Positions 19,097 through 28,764 of a stretch of DNA of 64,000 nucleotides are shown here, piece by piece. Position 1 is the stretch's first letter. Each line of letters opens with the position of its first letter. A program made the translations under genes and the position numbers. The notes under the pieces are model-generated. The model was not told the DNA's origin. It was given only the letters and a program-made list of their open reading frames with translations, and ran no database searches. This stretch comes from Saprospirales bacterium GYS_P2D (GTDB taxonomy: Bacteria > Bacteroidota > Bacteroidia > Chitinophagales > Saprospiraceae), in contig WUUP01000010.1 of assembly GCA_009833045.1 (NCBI GenBank), positions 62,001-126,000 of the forward strand. The letters are read 5' to 3'.

Positions 19097-19891
19097 ATGC
19101 GCCAATACCTGAAATTATTAGACCACATTTTGACGACTGGAGTCGAAAAAGAGGACCGTACAGGTACTGGGACGATCAGTTGTTTTGGGTATCAGATGCG
19201 GTTTGATTTAGCGCAGGGTTTCCCATTGCTGACGACTAAGAAATTACATCTACGATCTATTATTCATGAGTTGCTCTGGTTTATTCAAGGGGATACTAAT
19301 GTGCAGTACCTCAAAGAAAACAAGGTGAGGATCTGGGATGAATGGGCTGATGAAAATGGAGACTTAGGACCTGTATATGGTAAGCAGTGGCGCAGCTGGG
19401 AGGGAGCCAATGGCGAGACACATGATCAGCTGATGAATGTGATCGATATGATCAAGAATAATCCTGATTCTCGCAGAATAATAATCTCTGCTTGGAATGT
19501 TGGCGAATTAGATGATATGGCCTTGATGCCTTGTCACTGTTTGTTTCAGTTTTATGTGGCTGACGGTAAATTGTCTTGTCAGTTATATCAGCGATCAGCA
19601 GACACATTTTTGGGAGTTCCTTTCAATATTGCATCATATGCTTTATTGACTATGATGATTGCCCAAGTATGTGATCTTGAACCAGGCGAATTCGTACATA
19701 CCTTTGGAGATGTACATCTGTACAAAAATCATCTTGACCAAGCACAGGAACAATTAAAAAGAGAGCCTCGAGAAAGGCCTCAGATGATGTTAAATCCGGT
19801 GGTGAAAAACATAGAGGATTTTAGATATGAGGACTTTAATTTAGTGGGATATACGCCACATCCTCATATAAAAGCAGCGGTGTCTGTTTAG
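19097..19891 (+). CDS. thyA: Thymidylate synthase ThyA
   Basis: Cytosolic enzyme that methylates dUMP to dTMP using 5,10-methylenetetrahydrofolate. 264 residues, the same length as the E. coli enzyme, with the catalytic cysteine at C146 in [12 protein letters not shown]-terminal [17 protein letters not shown] and the dUMP-binding region [20 protein letters not shown] are intact. It depends on the folate pool also served by FolD at 46.6 kb. The 154-base region upstream, shared with the divergent protease gene, shows no perfect promoter match (closest CACCTTTG at about 19069-19076). No clear terminator follows. Confidence 0.97.
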   Translation: MRQYLKLLDHILTTGVEKEDRTGTGTISCFGYQMRFDLAQGFPLLTTKKLHLRSIIHELLWFIQGDTNVQYLKENKVRIWDEWADENGDLGPVYGKQWRSWEGANGETHDQLMNVIDMIKNNPDSRRIIISAWNVGELDDMALMPCHCLFQFYVADGKLSCQLYQRSADTFLGVPFNIASYALLTMMIAQVCDLEPGEFVHTFGDVHLYKNHLDQAQEQLKREPRERPQMMLNPVVKNIEDFRYEDFNLVGYTPHPHIKAAVSV

Positions 19892-19933
19892 CTATTTGTA
19901 TTGAGTCTGAATAATAATAGGCCTCGGCCTTTA

Positions 19934-19965
19934 TTGCTAAATATAGGTGTGGAAAGTTAATTTTG
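19934..19965 (+). promoter_or_regulatory. Promoter of the act-cox respiratory operon
   Basis: TTG at 19934-19936 and TAATTTTG at 19958-19965 are separated by 21 bases, an exact fit to the Bacteroidota consensus (-33 TTG/TTTG, -7 TAnnTTTG). Transcription would begin near 19970, leaving a leader of about 55 bases before the ATG at 20027. Confidence 0.6.
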
Positions 19966-19982
19966 CGCCAAAATTTATCTAA

Positions 19983-20008
19983 AAGAGTAATGGTTTTCCT
20001 TTACTCTT
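19983..20008 (+). promoter_or_regulatory. Leader hairpin in the act-cox operon 5' untranslated region
   Basis: AAGAGTAA (19983-19990) pairs with TTACTCTT (20001-20008) around a 10-base loop, just after the predicted transcription start. There is no T run after it, so it is not a terminator. It could stabilise the long mRNA or affect translation of actA. Confidence 0.4.
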
Positions 20009-20026
20009 GATGTAAAGAAGAGAATA

Positions 20027-21427
20027 ATGACATTGAAAAATTTGAGATCATTCTTATCGCTTGTCTGCCTTTTGATGTCTGTCAGTGTATTTGCGCAGCC
20101 GTCAGTGGATGCTGGTAAGACCTTATTTAGGAATTACTGTGCTACGTGTCACGCTAAAGACATGAAGACAAATAGTACCGGACCTGCTCTCGGTGGTACT
20201 GAAGAAAGATGGGCCGATTATCCTCGTGAGGATTTATATAATTGGATCCGAAATTCACAGGCAATGATTAATGCGGGTCATCCACGAGCTGTTGAGCTTT
20301 GGGATGAGTGGAAGCCGACAGTCATGACGCCTTGGCCAAATCTCACAGATGACGATGTCGAAAGTATCCTTCTCTACATTAATGATGAGTACACCAAAGT
20401 GCCAGCTGCTGCCGTCGCTGCAGATGGTGGATCTGCTGGAGCGGTAGCAGATACCTCTGGTAAGTACAATTGGCTTTATTATGTCTTATTTGGTATGTTG
20501 GCATTTTTAGCCATCATCTTAACTAAGATCATTGGAGGTCTTGATAACGTGCTTGCTGCAAAGGATGGAAGAGAAATAGATCAAAAACCTTTCTTAAAGC
20601 AAATATTCACTAAGCAAGTGACAAGTTTGTTGATTTTTGCTGCTGTAGTCATAGGTGGATACACTACTGTGACGAGAGCTATTAATCTTGGCAGACAGCA
20701 AGGATATCAGCCAGATCAACCTATCAACTTCTCTCATGCGATACACGCAGGAGAAAATGGAATCGACTGTCAATATTGTCATGATGGTGCGAGAAGATCA
20801 AAGCACGCTGTGATACCTGCTACTAACACTTGTATGAATTGTCACTCTGCTATAAAAGTAGGTAGCAACTTTGGTACTGCAGAACTCACAAAAATCTATG
20901 CATCTGCAGGATACGATCCTAATACGTCAAAGTATATTGAAGAGGACTTGACAGATGAAGAGCTCGAGACACTATATAAGAAGTGGATCGCCGACAACTA
21001 TCTCTCAGAGACGGGTCTGACAGCTTTAGATCGAAAAGGTAATAAAGTGGTCAAAGATCAGTGGGAGGACATAGTGAGCTCTCTGACTAACGAGCAGAAA
21101 AAATCAATACAAGGCCCTGTAGAATGGGTCAGAATACATAACCTTCCTGATCATGTGTATTTCAATCACGCTCAGCACGTATCTGTCGGAGGTGTAGAAT
21201 GTCAAACATGTCACGGTAAGGTCGAAGAGATGGCAGTAGTAGAGCAGCATGCTCCACTCAGCATGGGATGGTGTATCAACTGTCACCGTCAGACAGAAGT
21301 AGATTTTAAAGGAAACGAGTATTATGCTAACTATGAGCTCTATCATGAGCAGTTAGCGACTGGTGATAAGGAGAAAGTAACTGTAGAGGACATCGGTGGA
21401 CTCGAGTGTCAAAAGTGCCATTACTAA
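20027..21427 (+). CDS. actA: Alternative complex III subunit ActA, multiheme cytochrome c
   Basis: Periplasmic electron-transfer subunit of the quinol:cytochrome c oxidoreductase (alternative complex III), 466 residues. Signal peptide (MTLKNLRSFLSLVCLLMSVS), then a class-I cytochrome c domain with CATCH at C38. Two membrane helices follow (about 146-167 and 195-215), then a c7-like region with CXXCH at C248, C269, C392 and C416 and a last CXXCH at C461, two residues from the end. That makes six haem-attachment motifs, whereas ActA is generally described as pentahaem. The extra N-terminal domain may account for the difference. First gene of the operon; actB follows after 25 bases. Confidence 0.92.
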   Translation: MTLKNLRSFLSLVCLLMSVSVFAQPSVDAGKTLFRNYCATCHAKDMKTNSTGPALGGTEERWADYPREDLYNWIRNSQAMINAGHPRAVELWDEWKPTVMTPWPNLTDDDVESILLYINDEYTKVPAAAVAADGGSAGAVADTSGKYNWLYYVLFGMLAFLAIILTKIIGGLDNVLAAKDGREIDQKPFLKQIFTKQVTSLLIFAAVVIGGYTTVTRAINLGRQQGYQPDQPINFSHAIHAGENGIDCQYCHDGARRSKHAVIPATNTCMNCHSAIKVGSNFGTAELTKIYASAGYDPNTSKYIEEDLTDEELETLYKKWIADNYLSETGLTALDRKGNKVVKDQWEDIVSSLTNEQKKSIQGPVEWVRIHNLPDHVYFNHAQHVSVGGVECQTCHGKVEEMAVVEQHAPLSMGWCINCHRQTEVDFKGNEYYANYELYHEQLATGDKEKVTVEDIGGLECQKCHY

Positions 21428-21452
21428 TATAAGATTACAGTAAATCAGTAAT

Positions 21453-24400
21453 ATGAAACAAGAATTTGGAGGTATTTGGGTCGGTGAAAAGGATCTGACA
21501 AGAGATCAGGCTTTTATTGCTGAAGCTCAAAACGAAATCCAAAATGGATCATTAATTGAGGCTCTCGGTGAAGAAGAGGTGGCTGAAGATCTTGGTGGTG
21601 ATCGAAGAGATTTTCTAAAGCTTTTAGGCTTTGGGCTTGGTGCAGCGACTATGGCAGCTGGATGTGATATTCCTGTGAAAAGGGCAATACCATATGTAGT
21701 AAAACCTGAGGAAATCGTACCGGGTGTAGCTACTTACTATGCGTCTACATATGTAAGTGGTGGAGAGGCATGTCCTATCATCGTTAAGACTCGTGAAGGT
21801 CGACCTATCAAGGTAGAAGGTAATACGATGTCATCAATGACTAACGGAGGGACATCTGCACGTGTGCAGGCCTCAGTTCTCAGTCTATACGATGTCAATC
21901 GTCTTAAAGAGCCTACTGTAAATGGTGAAAAAGTAAGTTGGGAGGATTTAGATAAATCTGTACTATCTGCGCTCCAGGGTGCTCGAGGCATTAGAATTGT
22001 GTCAAACACCATTCTAAGCCCTACCGCTAAAAGAGCGATAGCGGATATGAAAGCTAAATATCCTTCTGTAGAATTAGTGACGTATGATCCTGTTTCTTCA
22101 GCAGCGATTTTAGAAGCTAATGAGCAGAGTTTTGGAGATAGAGCTATTCCAGATTATCGATTTGATAAGGCTGATATCATTGTATCATTTAATGCTGATT
22201 TTTTAGGTACTTGGATATCACCTACGGAATATGCCCACCAGTATAGTAAAAACAGAATCATTGATGATGTACACAATGCTAAAATGTCGAAGCATGTGCA
22301 GGTGGAGGCACAAATGTCAATGACAGGGTCGAATGCAGATAACAGAATATTAGTAAAGCCATCACAACAAGGAGAAGCTATAGCATATCTATATGGTAGA
22401 GTGGCTGGTACCGCTGTAACTACTTCGCTTTCTGATAAGGTGAAGACGGCACTCAATGCTTTAGCAAATCAGCTGAAAGGAGCAAGAGGCAAGTCACTCA
22501 TCGTGTCTGGTAGCAACAATGTGTCAGAGCAACTTTTAGTCAATGCAATGAACGCCGCTCTTGGTAATTATGGCTCAACGCTATCTTTTGATCATGCCTC
22601 TTTACAGAGACAAGGAGATGAAAAAGAATTAGTTCAGTTAGTTGCTGATATAAAGAGAGGAACTGTAGATACAGTAATATATAATCAGTGTAATCCAATA
22701 TTTGAATATAGTTTCATTGAAGGATTAACAGATGCGCTCACTGGTGTAAAAAACAGTATCGCACTGAGCTATGATATGAATGAAACTTCTGATGCTGCAA
22801 AAATTGTAGCACCAGTACATCATTATCTTGAAAGCTGGGGTGACGCAGAGATTAAGAGGGGAGAAGTAAGTGTTATTCAACCTACTATCAGTCCTCTATT
22901 CAATACAAGACAAGCTGAAGCGTCTATATTAGCTTGGGCGGGATACCAAGCGACCAGCGATCAGCCGTATTACGACTATATGAAGTCTGCATGGCAGTCT
23001 GGTTTGTTTACGCAGCAGAGTTCTTTCTTGTCATTCAATACATTTTGGGACAAAGCATTACATGATGGTGTGTTTAGCTTTTCTACAAGCTCTAATGCAT
23101 CAGCAGAACCAAGTATTAATGTGTCAAGCGCTTTAAGCGGTATTTCTAAAGCTGCCTCTTCAGAATTAGAAGTTCAGTTTGTGGAGCCTATTTCTATTGG
23201 AAATGGGGTGTTTGCCAATAATCCTTGGTTACAAGAATTACCGGATCCTGTAACGAGAACAACTTGGGGTAACTATTTGTCAGTCCCTGTTGGTTTTGAC
23301 GGAGTCAAGAAGTTCAAAGGAATGAACGGTCTCAAAGATGGAGATCTTGCTAAGCTTACTATAAATGGTGCTGAGTACATCCTTCCTGTTATTCAGCAGT
23401 TTGGCCAGGCCCCAGGCACAGTAAGTGTTGCTTTAGGATATGGTAGAAAAGTAGTAGGAAGTGCAGGAAAGAGTATTGGAGTAGATGTAAGTAGTGCTAT
23501 CAATACTTCAGGGGGAAGAGCTGAATACTACAATACAAATGCTCAATTGTCTGGCAAAGTAGGAAAAGAGCAACATTATAGTAGTGTACAGTATCATCAT
23601 ACTATGGGTGTCACTGCTGAGAATGCTAAAACTGGTGAAGAATTTAATGCTGATGAGGCTGCTTTGGCGCCTGGTTATGGCAATGTATTCTCAGGTTTCC
23701 AAGGCTCTCTAACAGATAGATCTATCATCAGAAAGGCGCACGTGGATGAGCTCGAAAAAGCGGTTGAAGATCTGCATCATGAGCGTGAGCATCATGAACA
23801 CCTCAATGAGCAGACGCTATATCCATACGACGAGTATAAAAAAGAGAAATACGATGTAGGACACCATTGGGGTATGCACGTTGACCTCAATGCTTGTACA
23901 GGTTGTGGTGCATGTGTGGTGTCATGTATGGCTGAAAATAATGTGCCAGTCGTAGGAAAAGAACGTGTATCTAAGCATCAGGAGATGACTTGGTTACGTA
24001 TTGATAGATATTTCTACGGAGATGTAGAAAATCCAAACGTGGTCTATCAACCTATGATGTGTCAGCACTGTGACAATGCTCCATGTGAGAATGTGTGTCC
24101 TGTGAATGCGACCAACCATAGTTCAGAAGGACTTAACCAAATGACCTATAACAGATGTATTGGAACGAGATATTGTGCAAACAACTGTCCATACAAAGTG
24201 AGAAGGTTTAATTGGTTAGATTATACCACAGCTGATCTATTCCCTGGTAATCAAGTAAATGTCAACAAAGAAGATATTCCATTTGGTGCTGATAATCTTA
24301 CTCGTATGGTATTAAATCCAGATGTAACAGTAAGATCAAGAGGGGTAATCGAAAAGTGTAGCTTCTGTGTACAGAAAATACAAGAAGGTAAGTTGACTGC

Positions 24401-24626
24401 TAAGCGAGAAGGTCGACCATTAAAAGATGGAGATGTAAAGAGTGCATGTCAGACATCATGTCCTACAGGAGCGATTACTTTCGGAGATACGAATATGAAG
24501 TCAGGTAAATTCCATGATAAAATGGAATCACCATTGAATATGATTGTTTTAGAAGAAATTAATGTGAGATCATCTGTCATGTACACTATGAAAGTGAACA
24601 ACAGAGACGAATCATTAGAAGTATAA
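21453..24626 (+). CDS. actB: Alternative complex III subunit ActB, molybdopterin-oxidoreductase-like iron-sulfur protein
   Basis: 1057-residue periplasmic subunit with two parts. The first (about 75-780) is a molybdopterin-oxidoreductase-like fold, which in characterised complexes binds no molybdenum. The second (about 800-1050) is a ferredoxin-like part with four cysteine clusters: CTGCGACVVSC (from C815), CQHCDNAPCENVCP, CIGTRYCANNCP, and CSFC with CQTSCP. The first five codons of the export signal read DRRDF (R51, R52), followed by LKLLGFGLGAATMAAGC. This is a twin-arginine signal placed unusually far in (after ~50 residues) and ending in a lipobox with C71, so the protein is probably a Tat-exported lipoprotein. 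A His-rich stretch (HHEREHHEH) precedes the first cluster. Confidence 0.93.
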   Translation: MKQEFGGIWVGEKDLTRDQAFIAEAQNEIQNGSLIEALGEEEVAEDLGGDRRDFLKLLGFGLGAATMAAGCDIPVKRAIPYVVKPEEIVPGVATYYASTYVSGGEACPIIVKTREGRPIKVEGNTMSSMTNGGTSARVQASVLSLYDVNRLKEPTVNGEKVSWEDLDKSVLSALQGARGIRIVSNTILSPTAKRAIADMKAKYPSVELVTYDPVSSAAILEANEQSFGDRAIPDYRFDKADIIVSFNADFLGTWISPTEYAHQYSKNRIIDDVHNAKMSKHVQVEAQMSMTGSNADNRILVKPSQQGEAIAYLYGRVAGTAVTTSLSDKVKTALNALANQLKGARGKSLIVSGSNNVSEQLLVNAMNAALGNYGSTLSFDHASLQRQGDEKELVQLVADIKRGTVDTVIYNQCNPIFEYSFIEGLTDALTGVKNSIALSYDMNETSDAAKIVAPVHHYLESWGDAEIKRGEVSVIQPTISPLFNTRQAEASILAWAGYQATSDQPYYDYMKSAWQSGLFTQQSSFLSFNTFWDKALHDGVFSFSTSSNASAEPSINVSSALSGISKAASSELEVQFVEPISIGNGVFANNPWLQELPDPVTRTTWGNYLSVPVGFDGVKKFKGMNGLKDGDLAKLTINGAEYILPVIQQFGQAPGTVSVALGYGRKVVGSAGKSIGVDVSSAINTSGGRAEYYNTNAQLSGKVGKEQHYSSVQYHHTMGVTAENAKTGEEFNADEAALAPGYGNVFSGFQGSLTDRSIIRKAHVDELEKAVEDLHHEREHHEHLNEQTLYPYDEYKKEKYDVGHHWGMHVDLNACTGCGACVVSCMAENNVPVVGKERVSKHQEMTWLRIDRYFYGDVENPNVVYQPMMCQHCDNAPCENVCPVNATNHSSEGLNQMTYNRCIGTRYCANNCPYKVRRFNWLDYTTADLFPGNQVNVNKEDIPFGADNLTRMVLNPDVTVRSRGVIEKCSFCVQKIQEGKLTAKREGRPLKDGDVKSACQTSCPTGAITFGDTNMKSGKFHDKMESPLNMIVLEEINVRSSVMYTMKVNNRDESLEV

Positions 24627-24652
24627 ACTTATTTAAACTATAAGCTTACTAC

Positions 24653-26113
24653 ATGAGTGCAACAGTAAGTCCAGTAAGAGAACCCTTAGTACAGGGCGGT
24701 AAGACATATCATCAGATTACTGAGGATCTTATCAGCCCTACGGAGCGAGCTCCAGGAAAAGAGTGGTTAGCGATATTTGGAATTTCGGCCCTTTTAGCTG
24801 GTGTGATGGTATTCTGTATCATTTGGACCATCTGGGTAGGTATAGGATCATGGAATCTTAACAGAACCATCGGATGGGGTTGGGATATCACCAATTTCGT
24901 ATGGTGGGTAGGTATCGGTCACGCAGGTACTTTGATCTCAGCTATCTTATTACTCTTTAGACAGAAGTGGCGTACTGCAGTGAATAGAGCTGCGGAGGCG
25001 ATGACGATATTTGCGGTAATGTGTGCTGGATTGTATCCATTGATTCACATGGGACGTATCTGGTTGGCGATATTTATATTTCCATATCCGAATACCAGAG
25101 GATCTTTGTGGCCAAACTTTAATTCGCCACTCCTTTGGGACGTTTTTGCCATCTCGACGTACTTTACTGTATCAGTATTATTCTGGTATGTTGGTTTAGT
25201 TCCAGATTTTGCTACCATTCGAGATAGAGCTTCTGGTCTTAGAAAGAGAGTGTATTCATTTTTAGCGTTTGGATGGACCGGATCTGCTAAGCACTGGCAG
25301 AGATGGGAAGCGCTTTCATTAGTATTGGCAGGTTTAGCTACTCCACTTGTACTTTCTGTACATACGATAGTAAGTTTTGACTTCGCTACATCAGTGATAC
25401 CTGGATGGCATACCACTATATTCCCTCCTTATTTCGTGGCAGGAGCGGTTTTCTCGGGTTTTGCGATGGTACAGACATTGATGTTAATAACACGTCGACT
25501 ACTTAATTTACAAGAATATATCACATTAGGTCACATCGAGTCAATGAATAAGGTAATACTTGTGACTGGTACTGTAGTAGGTGTGGCATACCTGACTGAG
25601 CTCTTCATTGCTTGGTATTCTGGATATATCTATGAGCAGTTTGCATTCTTTAATAGAGCTCTCGGGCCATATTATTGGTCATATTTTGGCATGATGTTCT
25701 GTAATGTAATATCACCGCAGATATTCTGGTCAGCTAAAATGCGTCGGAGTATATGGTGGACATTCTTTATGTCAATCTTTATCAATATAGGTATGTGGTT
25801 TGAGCGATTTGTAATTATCGCTACGACACTTGCACGTGACTATATACCATCAAGTTGGAGTTATTATGTGCCTACATGGGTTGAGGTAGGCATATTCATC
25901 GGGTCTATGGGCTTCTTTGGTGTTTGCTTCTTATTGTTTACCAGAGTAGCACCAGTTGTTGCAGTAGCAGAGATAAAGTCGATACTTAAGACTTCTGGAG
26001 ATCAGTTCGTCGGGCCTATCAGAGCTCATCACAATGAGGTAATGGAAGAATACCATGAAGCTGAAGCGCATGGTAAAGTATATAGTAGTCACCATCACGA
26101 AGAAAGTCACTAA
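24653..26113 (+). CDS. actC: Alternative complex III subunit ActC (NrfD-like membrane subunit)
   Basis: 486-residue integral membrane protein of the NrfD/PsrC family with about ten helices. It provides the quinol-binding site next to the iron-sulfur subunit ActB. Typical segments include WGWDITNFVWWVGIGHAGTL, FPYPNTRGSLWPNFNSPLLW and the HTIVSFDFA region. The C-terminal tail is rich in His and Glu (HHNEVMEEYHEAEAHG, HHHEESH). It lies 26 bases after actB and 5 bases before actD, so translation is probably coupled to the latter. Confidence 0.93.
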   Translation: MSATVSPVREPLVQGGKTYHQITEDLISPTERAPGKEWLAIFGISALLAGVMVFCIIWTIWVGIGSWNLNRTIGWGWDITNFVWWVGIGHAGTLISAILLLFRQKWRTAVNRAAEAMTIFAVMCAGLYPLIHMGRIWLAIFIFPYPNTRGSLWPNFNSPLLWDVFAISTYFTVSVLFWYVGLVPDFATIRDRASGLRKRVYSFLAFGWTGSAKHWQRWEALSLVLAGLATPLVLSVHTIVSFDFATSVIPGWHTTIFPPYFVAGAVFSGFAMVQTLMLITRRLLNLQEYITLGHIESMNKVILVTGTVVGVAYLTELFIAWYSGYIYEQFAFFNRALGPYYWSYFGMMFCNVISPQIFWSAKMRRSIWWTFFMSIFINIGMWFERFVIIATTLARDYIPSSWSYYVPTWVEVGIFIGSMGFFGVCFLLFTRVAPVVAVAEIKSILKTSGDQFVGPIRAHHNEVMEEYHEAEAHGKVYSSHHHEESH

Positions 26114-26118
26114 GGAAC

Positions 26119-26640
26119 ATGGGACAATATAACAAAGACATAGTATTTGGATTATACAACGATGAGACTGAGTTGATGCATGCCATTAAGGAAGCTAATA
26201 AAGATCATCTTGATATATATGATGTTTACACTCCTTTTCCAGTTCATGGATTAGATCCACTTTTGGGCTTGGAGGAGTCGAGATTGCACATCGCAGGATT
26301 TATCTATGGTGCTATTGGTACATTGACGGCATTTTTAGGTATGACATGGATCTTTACTAAAGATTGGCCGATTGTATTTGGAGGTAAGCCCCACTGGTCA
26401 GTGCCAGCTTTTATTCCAATAACATTCGAGTTAACGGTACTATTCGCCGCCATAGGTATGGTAGTTTCTTTTTATACAGTTTGTGGATTAGGCCCTGGTG
26501 TTGAAAATCCTATTTTGGATAAAAGGATTACTGATGATAAATTTTGTTTAGCCTTTGATACACATCATGTTTCAGTAGAGCAAGCTGAAAAATTCTTGAA
26601 GACTACAGGGGCGGCTGAAATTCATAACAAGACGATATAA
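26119..26640 (+). CDS. actD: Alternative complex III subunit ActD (DUF3341)
   Basis: 173-residue membrane subunit with two central helices (about 52-75 and 100-122), preceded by a soluble segment (VFGLYNDETELMHAIKEA, DVYTPFPVHGLD). That pattern is characteristic of DUF3341/ActD. It carries no cofactor motif and is a structural subunit beside ActC and ActF. It sits between actC and actE with gaps of 5 and 6 bases. Confidence 0.9.
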   Translation: MGQYNKDIVFGLYNDETELMHAIKEANKDHLDIYDVYTPFPVHGLDPLLGLEESRLHIAGFIYGAIGTLTAFLGMTWIFTKDWPIVFGGKPHWSVPAFIPITFELTVLFAAIGMVVSFYTVCGLGPGVENPILDKRITDDKFCLAFDTHHVSVEQAEKFLKTTGAAEIHNKTI

Positions 26641-26646
26641 GCAGCT

Positions 26647-27426
26647 ATGAACGGAAAATTGATGAATATTAAGTATAGTTTTCTTTGTGCCCTCGTGGTA
26701 GTATTATTTTCTTGTCAGCAACCGGGCGTTAACTCAACTGGTAGTGAGTACATGCCTGATATGGGACATAGTATCGCCTATGAGGCTAACTATTATAACT
26801 ATTACTATCATAATACTTGGGGTTCAGAAGACGAATATTATGAGTATGCAAAACCTAAGTTACCTGTAAAGGGTACAGTGCCTCGCACAAATGCAGTGGG
26901 AAATGCGGTGTATGCATATGGTAATACTGAAGAGGAGAGAGCCAGAGCGACAGCAGAACTCATTGATAATCCATATCCAATCACTGATGCGGGTATCGCT
27001 GGAGCAAAAGACCTATATAATATTTACTGTGGTATTTGTCATGGTGAAAAAGGCGATGGTGCAGGTTATCTGGTGAGAGAGGACGGTGGTAAATACCCTG
27101 TGCAGCCTGCTAATCTCCTGTTAGAAGAGTTTGTTAATGCGTCGAACGGTAGATATTATCATGCGATCATGCATGGTAAGAACATGATGGGAGCTTATAA
27201 GGACAAATTAAATTATGAAGAGAGATGGCAAGTGATACACTATATCCGTTCTCTACAGGCGAAAGAATTGAAATTAGAGTATAACGAAAGTGTAAATACA
27301 TTGAATGAAGTTGATGTGCCTGCAGCTACATTAGCGGTTCATCATAGTAGTGCTGAAAAGCATATGATGGATGAGGGACATGATGCTCATCAGGTATCAG
27401 ATCACCATGACGAATCTCATCATTAA
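26647..27426 (+). CDS. actE: Alternative complex III subunit ActE, monohaem cytochrome c lipoprotein
   Basis: 259-residue lipoprotein cytochrome. The leader MNIKYSFLCALVVVLFSC ends in a lipobox (LFSC), so the protein is membrane-anchored by acylation. A class-I cytochrome c domain has CGICH with C128 and a distal Met in the HGKNMMGAYKDKL region. It likely hands electrons from ActA towards the oxidase CuA site. The C-terminus is His/Asp-rich (HHSSAEKHMMDEGHDAHQ, then HHDESHH). An ATG five codons downstream (26662) is an equally plausible start. Confidence 0.9.
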   Translation: MNGKLMNIKYSFLCALVVVLFSCQQPGVNSTGSEYMPDMGHSIAYEANYYNYYYHNTWGSEDEYYEYAKPKLPVKGTVPRTNAVGNAVYAYGNTEEERARATAELIDNPYPITDAGIAGAKDLYNIYCGICHGEKGDGAGYLVREDGGKYPVQPANLLLEEFVNASNGRYYHAIMHGKNMMGAYKDKLNYEERWQVIHYIRSLQAKELKLEYNESVNTLNEVDVPAATLAVHHSSAEKHMMDEGHDAHQVSDHHDESHH

Positions 27427-27432
27427 TATAGT

Positions 27433-28755
27433 ATGAATAGTAGCAATATGACAAGATATAGTATGCCAGCTAAGCAGCGAACTATCCTGCTTAGTGGTAT
27501 GGCACTCGGATTGATCAGTTTAGTGATCACGTGGTTTGGAGATGATGCTCATCATACCCGTTTTTGGACAAATTTTTTGCATAACTCTGTTTTCTTTACA
27601 GGGATATCTTTTATGGCTGTTTTCTTTTATAGTGTGTGTAATACTGCCTGGGCAGGATGGCACATACAGTTTAAAAGAATATGGGAGTCTATGTCGATGT
27701 TTTTGATAGTAGGTGCTGTGTTGATAGGTATATTGACATTGACTACAGTTTTTGATCTTAATCATCTATATCATTGGGCCGATTCTCATTCAGTTCATGA
27801 GGATAAAATATTAGAACACAAATCATCTTTCTTGAATAATGGTTGGTTTATAGTGAGTTTTCTTGTGATACTCGTCTGGTTCTATTTTGCCTTTAAAATT
27901 AGAAGTAACTCGATAGAAGAGGATGAGCGTCATGATAAAGAATATAAAATACACTTCAAGAATAGATGGTGGACTGCTACTTTCTTACCTATAGCTGGAT
28001 TTACAAGTTGTCTTGTTATATGGCAATGGGTGATGTCTCTCGACGCACACTGGTACAGTACTATGTTTGCTTGGTACTCTTTGGCAAGTTTATTTGTGTC
28101 TATGATTGCATTGACGATCTTGATATTAATCTATTTAAAGAGCAACGGTTACTATCCTAATATCAGTTTAGAGCATTTTCATGACTTAGGTAAGTTCATG
28201 TTCGCATTTAGTATCTTCTGGACCTATTTATGGTTCAGTCAGTATATGTTGATATGGTATGCCAATGTTGGTGAAGAAACTATATACTTTAAAACTCGTC
28301 AGGATGATTATCCAGTCTTGTTTTACGCCAATTTAGTTATAAACTTTTTGTTACCATTTTTCATTCTTATGAGAAACGATACAAAAAGAAAATATGGTAC
28401 TCTCATATTTGTTGGATTGGTTGTCATTTTTGGTCATTGGTTAGATTTCTTTTTGATGATCAAACCTGGTGCGCTTCATACAGCTCATGAGTTAGCTGGA
28501 CATCATGGAGACGCACATGGGGCAGCTGATCATGGTCACGACATGGTAGCTCATGCATCCGAGGCAGGCCATCATGCAGCGGCTCACGCATCCACTTTCG
28601 AAGCGGGTTTCACTCTACCTGGTTTCTTAGAAATTTTTACAGCTATTGGATTTTTATGTGGATTCTTATATTTCTTCTACACGGTATTTAGTAAATCAAA
28701 TCTCGTAGCGAAGAATGATCCATATTTAACTGAAAGTTTACATCATCACGTATAA
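27433..28755 (+). CDS. actF: Alternative complex III subunit ActF (second NrfD-like membrane subunit)
   Basis: 440-residue membrane protein with about ten helices, homologous to ActC and paired with it in the membrane core of the complex. Recognisable segments are FWTNFLHNSVFFTGISF, WVMSLDAHWYSTMFAWYS and FWTYLWFSQYMLIWYAN. Between the last two helices is a conspicuous His/Ala-rich insertion (about residues 348-389; DNA 28474-28599) with HELAGHHGDAHGAADHGHD and GHHAAAHAS, and the protein ends LHHHV. It lies 9 bases upstream of coxB, which supports co-expression with the oxidase. Confidence 0.92.
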   Translation: MNSSNMTRYSMPAKQRTILLSGMALGLISLVITWFGDDAHHTRFWTNFLHNSVFFTGISFMAVFFYSVCNTAWAGWHIQFKRIWESMSMFLIVGAVLIGILTLTTVFDLNHLYHWADSHSVHEDKILEHKSSFLNNGWFIVSFLVILVWFYFAFKIRSNSIEEDERHDKEYKIHFKNRWWTATFLPIAGFTSCLVIWQWVMSLDAHWYSTMFAWYSLASLFVSMIALTILILIYLKSNGYYPNISLEHFHDLGKFMFAFSIFWTYLWFSQYMLIWYANVGEETIYFKTRQDDYPVLFYANLVINFLLPFFILMRNDTKRKYGTLIFVGLVVIFGHWLDFFLMIKPGALHTAHELAGHHGDAHGAADHGHDMVAHASEAGHHAAAHASTFEAGFTLPGFLEIFTAIGFLCGFLYFFYTVFSKSNLVAKNDPYLTESLHHHV

Positions 28756-28764
28756 AATACAATT

